64,000 nt of DNA from Flavobacteriales bacterium (GTDB taxonomy: Bacteria; Bacteroidota; Bacteroidia; Flavobacteriales; TMED113): assembly GCA_002718035.1 (NCBI GenBank), contig PBCX01000003.1:100035-164034 (forward strand), in the 5' to 3' direction. Below are positions 48,929-58,738 of the stretch, piece after piece; position 1 is the stretch's first letter; the number at the start of each line of letters is the position of its first letter. The notes under the pieces are model-generated. The model saw only the letters and a list, made by a program, of their open reading frames with translations, was not told the DNA's origin and made no database searches. The translations under genes and the position numbers were made by a program.

Positions 48929-50180
48929 TAGGTTTTTCTATTTTTTCTGATATGTATTTTCCACTAAATAATTTGTCTTTTACTTTAGTGAAGGCTTCAA
49001 TAGTTTCATTTACATCATCTTCAGTATGAACAGCTGTTGGAATTAATCTTAACATTATTTTCCCTTTTGGGATTACCGGATAAGTTACAATAGAACAAAA
49101 TATTCCATGGTTTTCTCTAAGGTCAAATGTTAAATTTGTTGATTCTGTAACACCCCCTTCTAACCAAACTGGAGTTACACAGCTTTCAGTTTTTCCGAGA
49201 TCAAATCCTTGACTTTTTAGTCCGGATTGTAATAATTTGGTTATGTGCCATAAATTATTTTTGAGCTCTGGTTTATTTCGTATCATATCTAATCTTTTTA
49301 ATGCTCCAACTACTATTGGCATAGGAAGGGATTTTGCAAATATTTGTGATCGCGTTGTGTATTTTAAAAAATCAATAACAGTTTTCGTAGAACTTATAAA
49401 TGCCCCGATACTAGAAAAACTTTTAGCAAAAGTGCCAAAATATATGTCTATTTCATCTTGAACTCCAAAATATTCACCAGTACCTCTACCATTTTCACCC
49501 ATTGTACCAATACCGTGCGCGTCATCTACAAACAACCGGAATGAAAATTTGTTCTTTAATTCACATATTTCTTTTAGTTTTCCAAGATCACCTGCCATTC
49601 CAAAGACTCCCTCAGTTATAACTAATATTGATCCATTTGTTTTTTGTATAGCTTTTTCTGCTCTTTCAAGATTTTTCTTTAAACTATTTATATCATTATG
49701 AAGGTATTTAAATGTAGTTCCATTAAGTTTATGTAGTCTTATACCGTCTAAAATACATGCATGAGATTCTTCATCATAAACGATAACATCTCTTCTGTCA
49801 ACTAATGCGTCAATTGCTGAATGCATTCCTTGATAACCAAAGTTTAATAAAATTGTATTTTCTTTTTGTACAAAATTAGATAATTCATTTTCTAATTGTT
49901 CATGAAACTTTGTTTCGCCTGACATCATTCTTGAACCCATGGGAGTACCTAGGCCCCAGTCAGAAGCAGCTTTACTGTCAGCTTCTCTAACTTCTGGATG
50001 GTTTGATAAACCCAAATAATTATTAATACTCCATGTAATAACTTTTTTACCTCTAAATAACATTCTACTTGAAATTTCTCCTTCTAGTTTTGGATAGGTA
50101 AAATAGCCATGTGCTTCTTTTGCATGTCTTCCTAGCGGTGAGAGCTGCATATTTTGTTCAATTTTCTTAAATAAATCCAT
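48921..50180 (-). CDS. Alpha-oxoamine synthase family PLP enzyme (serine palmitoyltransferase/KBL/BioF-like)
   Basis: WSINNYLGLSNHPEVREAD...GSRMMSGETKFHEQLENEL...VDDAHGIGTMGENGRGTGEYFG...IYFGTFAKSFSSIGAFI. Confidence 0.9.
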   Translation of the reverse strand: MDLFKKIEQNMQLSPLGRHAKEAHGYFTYPKLEGEISSRMLFRGKKVITWSINNYLGLSNHPEVREADSKAASDWGLGTPMGSRMMSGETKFHEQLENELSNFVQKENTILLNFGYQGMHSAIDALVDRRDVIVYDEESHACILDGIRLHKLNGTTFKYLHNDINSLKKNLERAEKAIQKTNGSILVITEGVFGMAGDLGKLKEICELKNKFSFRLFVDDAHGIGTMGENGRGTGEYFGVQDEIDIYFGTFAKSFSSIGAFISSTKTVIDFLKYTTRSQIFAKSLPMPIVVGALKRLDMIRNKPELKNNLWHITKLLQSGLKSQGFDLGKTESCVTPVWLEGGVTESTNLTFDLRENHGIFCSIVTYPVIPKGKIMLRLIPTAVHTEDDVNETIEAFTKVKDKLFSGKYISEKIEKPIT

Positions 50181-50241
50181 AATAATTTGAGTTTTTTAAA
50201 ATACAAAAGTACAATTAATAAATTTGTTTTAATTTAGTGTC

Positions 50242-51006
50242 GTGAAAAAGCTACTATTTATTTTTTTAATTTTTAATATCTTCTCATGTAGTAAATATCA
50301 AAAACTACTGAAAAGTGATAATTTTGATTTAAAATATGAAACTGCTATTGGTCTCTATAATCAAGAAAAGTTTTCAAAATCATTAATTCTATTTGAGAAT
50401 TTGTTAAGTGAGTTTAAAGGGAGTAATAAATCTGAAGATGTTTATTATTACTATTCTTATTGTTTATATAAATCAGGTGACTATGTTAATGCAGCATATC
50501 ATTTTAATAATTTTTCAAGAACATTTTTTTCTTCAAATAAATCTGAGGAGATGGCATTTATGTCTGCTAAGTGTCATTTTTTAGATGCTTCTCCTAGTTA
50601 TTATGATCAAACTAATACTTTGAAAGCAATTAATATGTTGGAATTGTTTATTTCAGTATATCCAAATAGTGATTATATTTCAGAGGCTAATAATTTAATT
50701 TCAAAACTGAACTTAATATTAGAAGAAAAAGCTTATAACATTGCACATTCATATTATAAAACCGGAAAGTATAATGCGTCTATTTACTCTTTTAATAACT
50801 TCATTGAATCTTATCCAAACTCCAATTTTTTAGAAAAAGTTTTTTATTATCAAACAAAATCTTTTTTTGAATTAGCTAAAAATAGTGTAGAAGAAAAAAA
50901 GGAATTACGGATAAAAGAGTTTATATTTGCATACCGAGATTTTAGCTTAACATATCCGGACAGTGAATTTATTACTGAATTAAAAAATTTAAGAGATGAA
51001 TTATAA
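50242..51006 (+). CDS. bamD: Outer membrane assembly lipoprotein BamD (GTG start)
   Basis: Lipobox FNIFSCSKYQKLLKS; TPR-like YYYYSYCLYKSGDYVNAAYHFNNFSRTFFSSNKSEEMAFMSAKCHF. Confidence 0.88.
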   Translation: MKKLLFIFLIFNIFSCSKYQKLLKSDNFDLKYETAIGLYNQEKFSKSLILFENLLSEFKGSNKSEDVYYYYSYCLYKSGDYVNAAYHFNNFSRTFFSSNKSEEMAFMSAKCHFLDASPSYYDQTNTLKAINMLELFISVYPNSDYISEANNLISKLNLILEEKAYNIAHSYYKTGKYNASIYSFNNFIESYPNSNFLEKVFYYQTKSFFELAKNSVEEKKELRIKEFIFAYRDFSLTYPDSEFITELKNLRDEL

Positions 51007-51391
51007 AAAAACTAACGCTAGCAAAACTACTATTTCTAGAGATACAAAAGATCTTAGTAAAGAAACTGAAAACATCTATAAGACCATTTCTATTTTGTCA
51101 AAAAGAGCTCGTCAAATAGGTGTCGAAATGAAAGAAGAATTACTAGAAAAAATTGATGAATTTGCTACAACTAATAATTCTTTAGAGGAAGTTTTTGAAA
51201 ATAAAGAACAAATTGAAGTATCTCGATATTACGAGCGTTTACCAAAGTCAACATCTATTGCAATTCAAGAATTGATTGAAGGGAATGTTTATCATAGAGT
51301 TCCTGAGCCTGAAAATGATATAGATTTTCCTGATGTTAATGATGAAGAAAAGGAAAATCAATCTGAAATAGTTCAAAAAGATAAAAAATAG
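50996..51391 (+). CDS. rpoZ: Bacteroidetes-type RNA polymerase omega subunit
   Basis: ETENIYKTISILSKRARQIGVEMKEELLEKIDEFATTNNSLEEVFENKEQIEVSRYYERLPKST; position after bamD. Confidence 0.85.
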   Translation: MNYKKTNASKTTISRDTKDLSKETENIYKTISILSKRARQIGVEMKEELLEKIDEFATTNNSLEEVFENKEQIEVSRYYERLPKSTSIAIQELIEGNVYHRVPEPENDIDFPDVNDEEKENQSEIVQKDKK

Positions 51392-51410
51392 TCAATAATT
51401 TTTTTTTGAA

Positions 51411-52652
51411 ATGAAATTATCTAAATCTTCATTATTCAAAAAGAAAATTCTACTTTGCGTATGTGCAGGTATCTCTGCTTATAAGTCAATAATTTTACTT
51501 AGGTTATTAATTAAATCAGGTGCTGAAGTTAAAGTGATATTATCTCCTGATGCTCATAGATTTGTTTCTCCACTTGTTCTTTCTGTTCTATCAAAAAATA
51601 AAGTTTTTTCTAGTTTTACCAATAGTGAAAATGAATGGAATAATCATGTTGAATATGGTATTTGGGCTGACTTGATAGTAGTTGCGCCAGCAACTGCAAA
51701 CACTATTTCAAATATTGCAATTGGTGCATCAAACAATTTATTACTATCAACAATTTTATCTTCAACATGTCCAGTATTTATAGCTCCTGCAATGGATCAC
51801 GACATGTATCTTAATAAAATAACTCAAGAAAATATAAAAAAGTTAAAGAAAAATAGTTTTTTATTTATTGATGTTGAATCTGGAGAGCTTGCAAGTGGTT
51901 TAATTGGAAAGGGTAGATTATCTGAGCCTGAAACAATTGTTACTAAATTAGAGACCTTTTTATCTAATATGTTACCTTTAAGTGGTGTTAATTGTCTAGT
52001 AACTGCAGGCCCAACTTTTGAAAAAATTGATCCAGTTAGATTTATAGGTAATTTTTCATCTGGAAAAATGGGCTGTTGTATTGCAAATGAATTAATCATG
52101 CAGGGAGCTACTGTAGAATTAATTTTAGGGCCAAGTACAGAATCAGTAAATGAGAATATAAATTTAAATCGTGTTGTGTCTGCTCAAGAGATGTTAGATA
52201 TTTCTTTAGAAAAATTTGAGAAACAAGATATAATAATTTTTTCCGCTGCCGTCTCTGATTATAAGCCAAAAATAATCCATCATAAAAAAATAAAGAAGAA
52301 AAGTGATGATTTAAATCTATCATTAAATAAAACAGAAGATATATTAAAGACTTTGGGTCGTAGAAAAAAAAACCAAATTTTATTTGGGTTTGCTTTAGAA
52401 ACTAACAATGAAATTGAGAGTGCAAAAAGAAAGCTTGAAGATAAAAACTTAGATGCAATTATCTTAAATTCATTAAATGACAAAGGTGCTGGTTTTGGTT
52501 TCGATACTAATAAAATTAGTATAATTGATAGTAATTTCAATATTAAAAAATATCCTTTAATGTCAAAAGTAGAATTATCTAAAATAATTGTTAAACAAGC
52601 AACAAATATGTTTTTTAAACGTTTTGATATAAAAAATAAGTCAGTTAAATAA
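51411..52652 (+). CDS. coaBC: Bifunctional phosphopantothenoylcysteine decarboxylase/phosphopantothenate-cysteine ligase
   Basis: ILLCVCAGISAYKSIILLRLL, VVAPATANTISNIAIGASNNLLLS, PAMDHDMY, TAGPTFEKIDPVRFIGNFSSGKMG. Confidence 0.95.
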   Translation: MKLSKSSLFKKKILLCVCAGISAYKSIILLRLLIKSGAEVKVILSPDAHRFVSPLVLSVLSKNKVFSSFTNSENEWNNHVEYGIWADLIVVAPATANTISNIAIGASNNLLLSTILSSTCPVFIAPAMDHDMYLNKITQENIKKLKKNSFLFIDVESGELASGLIGKGRLSEPETIVTKLETFLSNMLPLSGVNCLVTAGPTFEKIDPVRFIGNFSSGKMGCCIANELIMQGATVELILGPSTESVNENINLNRVVSAQEMLDISLEKFEKQDIIIFSAAVSDYKPKIIHHKKIKKKSDDLNLSLNKTEDILKTLGRRKKNQILFGFALETNNEIESAKRKLEDKNLDAIILNSLNDKGAGFGFDTNKISIIDSNFNIKKYPLMSKVELSKIIVKQATNMFFKRFDIKNKSVK

Positions 52653-53554
52653 TGTATTCAAAGTTTATATTTTTTTTATTTATCTCTCTTAATTCTTTTG
52701 TTTTTTCTCAGGAAATTAATTGTAGAGTTTCTTTAAATTATTCATCTGTCCCTAGTGCAAACAGAGAAATGTTTAATTCAATGAGGCAAAGTATTAATGA
52801 ATTTATTAACACAACGAAGTGGACGAATGATGTTTACTCAAATGAGGAAAGAATTGACTGTACTATTTTAATTAGAATTAATCAACAAATATCTACTGAT
52901 GAATTTTCTGGCACCATATCAGTTCAATCTTCAAGACCAGTATTTAAAAGTACTTATAATTCCCCTGTCATCAATTTAGTTGATGACCAATTTAAGTTTA
53001 AATATGTAGAATTTGAACCACTTGAATTTAATGAAAACACATATACTTCAAATTTAACATCAGTACTAGCTTATTATGTCTACCTAATTCTGGGTTTTGA
53101 TTATGATTCCTTTTCATTAAACGGAGGTGATAAATATTTTCTTAAAGCACAAAAAATTGTCAGTAATGCTCAAAATGATAATAATATTTCTGGTTGGAAA
53201 TCTTTTGAAGGTTCAAAAAATAGATATTGGTTAGTTGAAAATTTATTAAATCCAGATTTTACTAATATGAGAGCTTCTTTTTTTTCATACCACAGAGAGG
53301 GAATGGATAATTTTACTGAAAAACCGGATTTAGTTAGAGAAAATATTGCTGATGCTTTAATAAAACTACTTGATGTATATAATCAAAGGCCTAAAAGTTA
53401 TTTAATTCAACTTTTTTTTGATTCTAAAACTGATGAAATTATCAGTATTTTTTCTCAAGGCACTTTAATGCAAGCAAATCAACTAGTTAATGTTCTTACT
53501 AGAATGTCACCAAAAAATGCTGATAAATGGCAAAAAATTTTAACAAGTAATTAA
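52652..53554 (+). CDS. DUF4835-family secreted protein
   Basis: QEINCRVSLNYSSVPSANREMFNSMRQSINEFINTTKWTNDVYSNEERIDCTILI; position between coaBC and recN. Confidence 0.85.
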   Translation: MYSKFIFFLFISLNSFVFSQEINCRVSLNYSSVPSANREMFNSMRQSINEFINTTKWTNDVYSNEERIDCTILIRINQQISTDEFSGTISVQSSRPVFKSTYNSPVINLVDDQFKFKYVEFEPLEFNENTYTSNLTSVLAYYVYLILGFDYDSFSLNGGDKYFLKAQKIVSNAQNDNNISGWKSFEGSKNRYWLVENLLNPDFTNMRASFFSYHREGMDNFTEKPDLVRENIADALIKLLDVYNQRPKSYLIQLFFDSKTDEIISIFSQGTLMQANQLVNVLTRMSPKNADKWQKILTSN

Positions 53555-55225
53555 ATGTTAAATAACTTAATTATTAAAAATTTTGCTACAATTAAGTTTG
53601 TAGACATAAATTTTTTTAATGGATTTTCAGTTTTAACCGGTCAAACTGGTTCTGGTAAATCAATAATTATTGGGGCATTAAATTTAATTTCTGGTTCCCG
53701 AGCAGATTTTTCAAAATTTTACGATAACTCAAAGAAAATAATTATTGAAGCTCATTTTGATATTTCAGATTTAAATTTTTCAAGTCTTTTTTCTTCTAAT
53801 GATATTGATTATGAATCAGAACTAATAATTAGAAGAGAGATTCTTCCAAATGGTAAATCTCGATCATTTATCAATGATTCCCCTGTTAGATTAGAAGTTT
53901 TAAGAAACTTTTCTTTAAAAATAATTGATATTCATTCACAACACGAAAATTTATTGCTTAATAATGAATTTTTTCAATTAAATTTTATTGACACTTTATT
54001 GTCTTTTGAAAACAAAGATTATAATAATAAATTAACTCTATACCAAAAAAAGTTTTCTGAAAATCAAAAATTATCTCAAAAAATAGATCAATTTGAATTA
54101 AATAATAAATTACAAAGTGATGAATTAGAAAATTTAAAAAAACTACATAACGAATTAAAAATTGCAGATTTAAAAATTGGAGAAAAAAAAGAAATTTCTG
54201 AACAATTTAATTTATTAAAAAACATTTTTGAAATAAAAAAAAATCTAAGTGATATATTATATTTTTTTCAAGGAGAAAATAAGATAGTTAATTCAATGGA
54301 AAAATCTAATTCTTTGTTAAAATCTATTTCTTCTTATAATGACAAGTTATTAAATTTTAGTAATAGACTATCTAGTAATTTAATTGACATAAAAGATTTG
54401 TATGAGGAGATAAATATTTTTCAGGACAGGTTAATTGTTGATAATAATCTAATGAATGAAATTGAGGAAAGATTGAATTTAATTAATTCATTGGAGGAAA
54501 AGCATTTTGTTAACTCTGAAGAAAAGCTTTTAGAAAAGACTAATGAACTATCAAAAAAAATTTCACTTATTAAAAATCATGATTATGATTTGATCAAGAC
54601 AAAGGAAGAATTTATTAAAAATAATGAATGGTTGCTATTAACTTCAAAATTTATTTCAAAATCAAGAATTGATTTTTCAAAAAAAATAGAATCTTTATTA
54701 ATTAAAGATTTAGAGTTCCTAGGTATTTCTAACGGAAAATTAAAATTTGTTATAAATGAATTAGATTCTTTAAATTACCATGGTAAAGACTCTGTTGAAT
54801 TACTTTTTTCTGCCAACAAAGGTCATGAATTAAAAGAAATTCATAAAATTGCTTCTGGCGGTGAATTATCTAGATTGATGTTGTGTATTAAGAAGCATTT
54901 ATATTCAATAAATAATTCATCTACAATTATTTTTGATGAAATTGATTCCGGTGTTTCAGGTAAAATTGCTGAAAAAGTAGGTTTTTTTATGAAACAAATA
55001 TCATCAAACCAACAAATTATTGCAATTACCCACCTTCCACAAATCGCATCTTTAGCAAATAATCATTATAAAGTTTTTAAAACTGAAAAAACAGAAAGTA
55101 AAACTGAAACTAGTATAATGAAATTGAATGCTGAAAATAGGGTTTATGAACTTGCTAGATTGTTGAGTGGTAGAGAAATTACTGAAGAAGCAATTGCAAA
55201 TGCTGAAAAAATGTTGAATATTTGA
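53555..55225 (+). CDS. recN: DNA repair protein RecN
   Basis: LIIKNFATIKFVDINFFNGFSVLTGQTGSGKSIIIGAL...ASGGELSRLMLCIK...TIIFDEIDSGVSG. Confidence 0.95.
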   Translation: MLNNLIIKNFATIKFVDINFFNGFSVLTGQTGSGKSIIIGALNLISGSRADFSKFYDNSKKIIIEAHFDISDLNFSSLFSSNDIDYESELIIRREILPNGKSRSFINDSPVRLEVLRNFSLKIIDIHSQHENLLLNNEFFQLNFIDTLLSFENKDYNNKLTLYQKKFSENQKLSQKIDQFELNNKLQSDELENLKKLHNELKIADLKIGEKKEISEQFNLLKNIFEIKKNLSDILYFFQGENKIVNSMEKSNSLLKSISSYNDKLLNFSNRLSSNLIDIKDLYEEINIFQDRLIVDNNLMNEIEERLNLINSLEEKHFVNSEEKLLEKTNELSKKISLIKNHDYDLIKTKEEFIKNNEWLLLTSKFISKSRIDFSKKIESLLIKDLEFLGISNGKLKFVINELDSLNYHGKDSVELLFSANKGHELKEIHKIASGGELSRLMLCIKKHLYSINNSSTIIFDEIDSGVSGKIAEKVGFFMKQISSNQQIIAITHLPQIASLANNHYKVFKTEKTESKTETSIMKLNAENRVYELARLLSGREITEEAIANAEKMLNI

Positions 55226-55256
55226 ATATAAATACAATTTTTTATAATTTATTAAT

Positions 55257-56063
55257 ATGAATAATTTATTAAAAGGAAAAAAAGGTATAATTTTTGGAGC
55301 TCTTGATGACAAATCCATTGCTTGGAAAGTTGCTGAGGAATGTGTAGAAAATGGAGCAAAAATAATTTTAACAAACGCTCCAACTGCTTTAAGGTTAGGT
55401 AGTATTAATGATTTAGCTAAGAAATGTAATTCACAAGTAATTACAGCTGATGCAACTTCATTAGAAGATTTAGAGAATTTAATTTCAAAATCTTTAAAAA
55501 TTTTTAATGGTAAAATTGATTTTATTTTACATTCCATTGGCATGTCTGTTAATGTAAGAAAGAAAAGGTCATATACTGATTTAAATTACGATTATTTAAT
55601 GAAAGGAATTGATGTTTCAGCAATATCATTTCATAAACTGTTACAGACGTCAATGAAACTTGATGCAATCAATAAATGGGGTTCAATTTTAGCTCTATCA
55701 TATATTGCCGCTCAGAGAACTTTTCCAAGTTATAACGATATGGCCGAGAATAAAGCATTTTTAGAATCTATTGCTAGAAGTTTTGGGTATCATTTTGGTG
55801 TAAAAAATAAAGTTAGAATTAACACAATATCTCAATCACCAACAATTACAACTGCTGGTAGTGGCGTTGAAGGTTTTGATACTTTTTTTGAATATTCAGA
55901 AAAAATGTCTCCATTGGGTAATGCAAGCGCCAAAGACTGTGCTAAATTTTGTGTAGCTTTATTCTCAGATTATACTAAAATGGTAACAATGCAAAACTTA
56001 TATCACGATGGTGGATTTTCAAATACTGGTATAAGTGAGGAAATAATTAAAAAATTAAAATAA
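55257..56063 (+). CDS. fabI: Enoyl-[acyl-carrier-protein] reductase (FabI)
   Basis: GKKGIIFGALDDKSIAWKVAEECVENGAKIILT...LALSYIAAQRTFPSYNDMAENKAFLESIARSFGYHFG. Confidence 0.93.
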   Translation: MNNLLKGKKGIIFGALDDKSIAWKVAEECVENGAKIILTNAPTALRLGSINDLAKKCNSQVITADATSLEDLENLISKSLKIFNGKIDFILHSIGMSVNVRKKRSYTDLNYDYLMKGIDVSAISFHKLLQTSMKLDAINKWGSILALSYIAAQRTFPSYNDMAENKAFLESIARSFGYHFGVKNKVRINTISQSPTITTAGSGVEGFDTFFEYSEKMSPLGNASAKDCAKFCVALFSDYTKMVTMQNLYHDGGFSNTGISEEIIKKLK

Positions 56064-56065
56064 AA

Positions 56066-58573
56066 TTATTTTTTAGTCAATATAATTTCATCATTTTTTT
56101 CATTAAAATCTATTTTAACTACGTCTCCTTCACCTACTTTACCAAGAATAATTTCTTCCGCAAAAGGGTCTTCGATGTATTTTTGAATCGCACGTTTTAA
56201 GGGGCGAGCTCCAAAATTTTCATCAAAACCTTTAAGTGCTATATATTCCTTTGCCTTCTTAGTTAATTTTAGATCGTAGTTTAAATTTTTCAAACGTTTT
56301 TTTAGTTTTTTAAGTTCAATATCAATGATAAGATTAATATTTTCTTTAGAAAGATTGTTAAATAATATTACATCATCTAATCTATTTAAAAATTCCGGGG
56401 CAAAAGTCTTTTTTAAAGATTTTTCTAAAACACTTTTTGTATGCTCATCAAGGTTTTCTTTTTTTGAAATTGTACTAAAACCTATACCAGCTCCAAACTC
56501 TTTTAATTTTCTTGTTCCAACGTTAGATGTCATTATGATTACAGTATTTTTGAAATCTATTTTTCTTCCTAGGCTATCTGTCATCTCACCATCATCCATT
56601 GCTTGTAACAGAAGATTAAAAATATCAGGATGAGCTTTTTCTATTTCATCTAATAAAATAATTGAATATGGTTTTCTTCTAACTTTTTCGGTTAATTGGC
56701 CTCCTTCTTCGTAACCTACGTAACCCGGAGGAGCACCTACTAGTCTGGAAACAGCAAATTTTTCCATATATTCACTCATATCAACTCTAATTAAGGCTGA
56801 TTCAGAATCAAAAAGATATTTAGCAAGTTCTTTAGCAAGTTGTGTTTTTCCAACGCCAGTAGGACCTAGAAAAATAAATGATCCAATTGGTTTATTAGGA
56901 TCTTTTAAACCTGCCCTGTTTCTTTGAATTGCTTTAACAATTTTTTCTACGGCCTCATCTTGACCAATTATAGTTTTTTTCAAGTCATTTGACATTGTAG
57001 AAAGTTTTGCACTTTCACTTTTAGCAATTCTTTGAACAGGAATACCTGTAATCATAGAAACAACTTCCGCAACATTGTTTTCTGAAACTAATTCTTTTTC
57101 TAATTTTATTTTTTCTTCCCATTTAATTTGCGCTTCAATTAATTTAGATTCAGTTTGTTTTTCAGTATCTCTTAATTTTGCAGCTTCTTCATATTTTTGT
57201 TGGTTTACAACAGTCTTTTTTTTCTTTTGGATTTTTTCAAGTTCTTTTTCAAGTTTTGTGACAGTTTCAGGTACATTGATATTTGTAATGTGAACTCTTG
57301 ATCCTGCTTCATCTAAAGCATCGATTGCTTTATCAGGTAAGTATCTATCTGAAATGTATCGAGTAGTTAAATTTACACAAGCATTTATAGCCTCATCTGA
57401 GTAAATAACATTGTGATGGTCCTCGTACTTTTCTTTTATATTTTGGAGTATTTCAATCGTTTCAGAAGGTGATGTGGGATCGATAATTACTTTTTGAAAC
57501 CTTCTTTCCAACGCTCCATCTTTTTCTATAAATTGTCTATATTCATCTAGAGTAGTTGCCCCTATACACTGTATTTCTCCTTTGGCTAATGCTGGTTTAA
57601 ACATGTTCGAAGCATCTAATGAACCAGTTGCGCCACCCGCTCCAACGATAGTATGAATTTCATCAATAAATAAAATGATATTAGGGTTTTTTTCTAATTC
57701 ATTCATAATTCCTTTCATTCTTTCTTCGAATTGACCTCTATATTTAGTTCCTGCTACTAATGAAGGAAGATCTAGTGTTAAGATTTTTTTATTAAATAAA
57801 ACTCTTGATACTTGCTTTTTAACAATTCTTATAGCTAATCCTTCAGCTATTGCTGATTTTCCAACTCCAGGTTCTCCAATTAGTAATGGATTGTTTTTTT
57901 TTCTTCTTGATAAAATTTGTGATACTCTTTCAATTTCATCTTTTCTACCTATGACAGGGTCTAGTTTTCCTTCTTCAGCATATTTTGTTATATCTCTACT
58001 AAAATTATCTAAGATGGGAGTGGAAGACTTAGTTTTATTTTTTTGTTTACTAACCCAACTTTTAGATTCTCTTTCTGTATTCTCTTCATCGCTCAAAGAT
58101 GCTCTGTAGACATTATCAGTTTTCTTTTCTTTTTTAAACAAGTAATTGTTATACTCGTTTTTTACAGTTTCATAATTTATATCAAATTCATTTAAAATTT
58201 TTGTAATTGGATCATCAAAATTTCTTAAAACGCAAAGAAGTAAGTGAGCTGTTCCAATTACAGTACTTTCAAACTTTCTCGCTTCTAAAAATGTTGTCTT
58301 CAGAGCTTTTTCTGCTTGTTTCGTTAGTGGGAGTTGTTTTTTTGTTATTGCTTGCTCTATGTTATTTTTTTGACCAAACTCTTCAATTTTATCTTTTAAG
58401 GTAAGTAATTCAATATTTAAATTATTTAATACATTAATTGCGCCTCCTTCACCTTCTCTAATAATTCCAAGAAGCAAGTGTTCAGTACCAATAAATGCGT
58501 GTCCTAACCTTAGAGCTTCTTCACGGCTATAACTTATAACTTCTTTTATTCTATTTGAAAAACTTTGATCCAT
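56066..58573 (-). CDS. clpC: ATP-dependent Clp protease ATP-binding subunit ClpC
   Basis: N-terminal Clp repeats ([25 protein letters not shown]), Walker [16 protein letters not shown] and [18 protein letters not shown]-like linker. Confidence 0.95.
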   Translation of the reverse strand: MDQSFSNRIKEVISYSREEALRLGHAFIGTEHLLLGIIREGEGGAINVLNNLNIELLTLKDKIEEFGQKNNIEQAITKKQLPLTKQAEKALKTTFLEARKFESTVIGTAHLLLCVLRNFDDPITKILNEFDINYETVKNEYNNYLFKKEKKTDNVYRASLSDEENTERESKSWVSKQKNKTKSSTPILDNFSRDITKYAEEGKLDPVIGRKDEIERVSQILSRRKKNNPLLIGEPGVGKSAIAEGLAIRIVKKQVSRVLFNKKILTLDLPSLVAGTKYRGQFEERMKGIMNELEKNPNIILFIDEIHTIVGAGGATGSLDASNMFKPALAKGEIQCIGATTLDEYRQFIEKDGALERRFQKVIIDPTSPSETIEILQNIKEKYEDHHNVIYSDEAINACVNLTTRYISDRYLPDKAIDALDEAGSRVHITNINVPETVTKLEKELEKIQKKKKTVVNQQKYEEAAKLRDTEKQTESKLIEAQIKWEEKIKLEKELVSENNVAEVVSMITGIPVQRIAKSESAKLSTMSNDLKKTIIGQDEAVEKIVKAIQRNRAGLKDPNKPIGSFIFLGPTGVGKTQLAKELAKYLFDSESALIRVDMSEYMEKFAVSRLVGAPPGYVGYEEGGQLTEKVRRKPYSIILLDEIEKAHPDIFNLLLQAMDDGEMTDSLGRKIDFKNTVIIMTSNVGTRKLKEFGAGIGFSTISKKENLDEHTKSVLEKSLKKTFAPEFLNRLDDVILFNNLSKENINLIIDIELKKLKKRLKNLNYDLKLTKKAKEYIALKGFDENFGARPLKRAIQKYIEDPFAEEIILGKVGEGDVVKIDFNEKNDEIILTKK

Positions 58574-58592
58574 ATTACAGTTTTATTATAAT

Positions 58593-58625
58593 CAAATATA
58601 ACGACTTTTTGTCATTAAAAAACAA
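58593..58625 (-). promoter_or_regulatory. Candidate promoter TTG-N22-TATATTTG for clpC
   Basis: Minus strand TTG (58625-58623), 22-nt spacer, TATATTTG (58600-58593), about 20 nt before ATG. Confidence 0.55.
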
Positions 58626-58738
58626 AACAAAATATGTTTAACAAATTGTTATTAAAAACATTGACATTTTATATCAAAAATTAATATTTAAACATTATAT
58701 TGCTGGTATAAATTTACTACTAAACAAAAGATAATTTT

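Noticed and set aside
55052-55543. 163-aa minus ORF across recN end and fabI start
   Set aside because: Antisense to two well-supported genes; low-complexity Phe/Ser/Ile composition typical of shadow ORFs.
58574-58738. CIRCE/heat-shock operator in front of clpC
   Set aside because: No TTAGCACTC-N9-GAGTGCTAA; only a 3-bp-arm GAC-AAAAA-GTC repeat, too weak to call.
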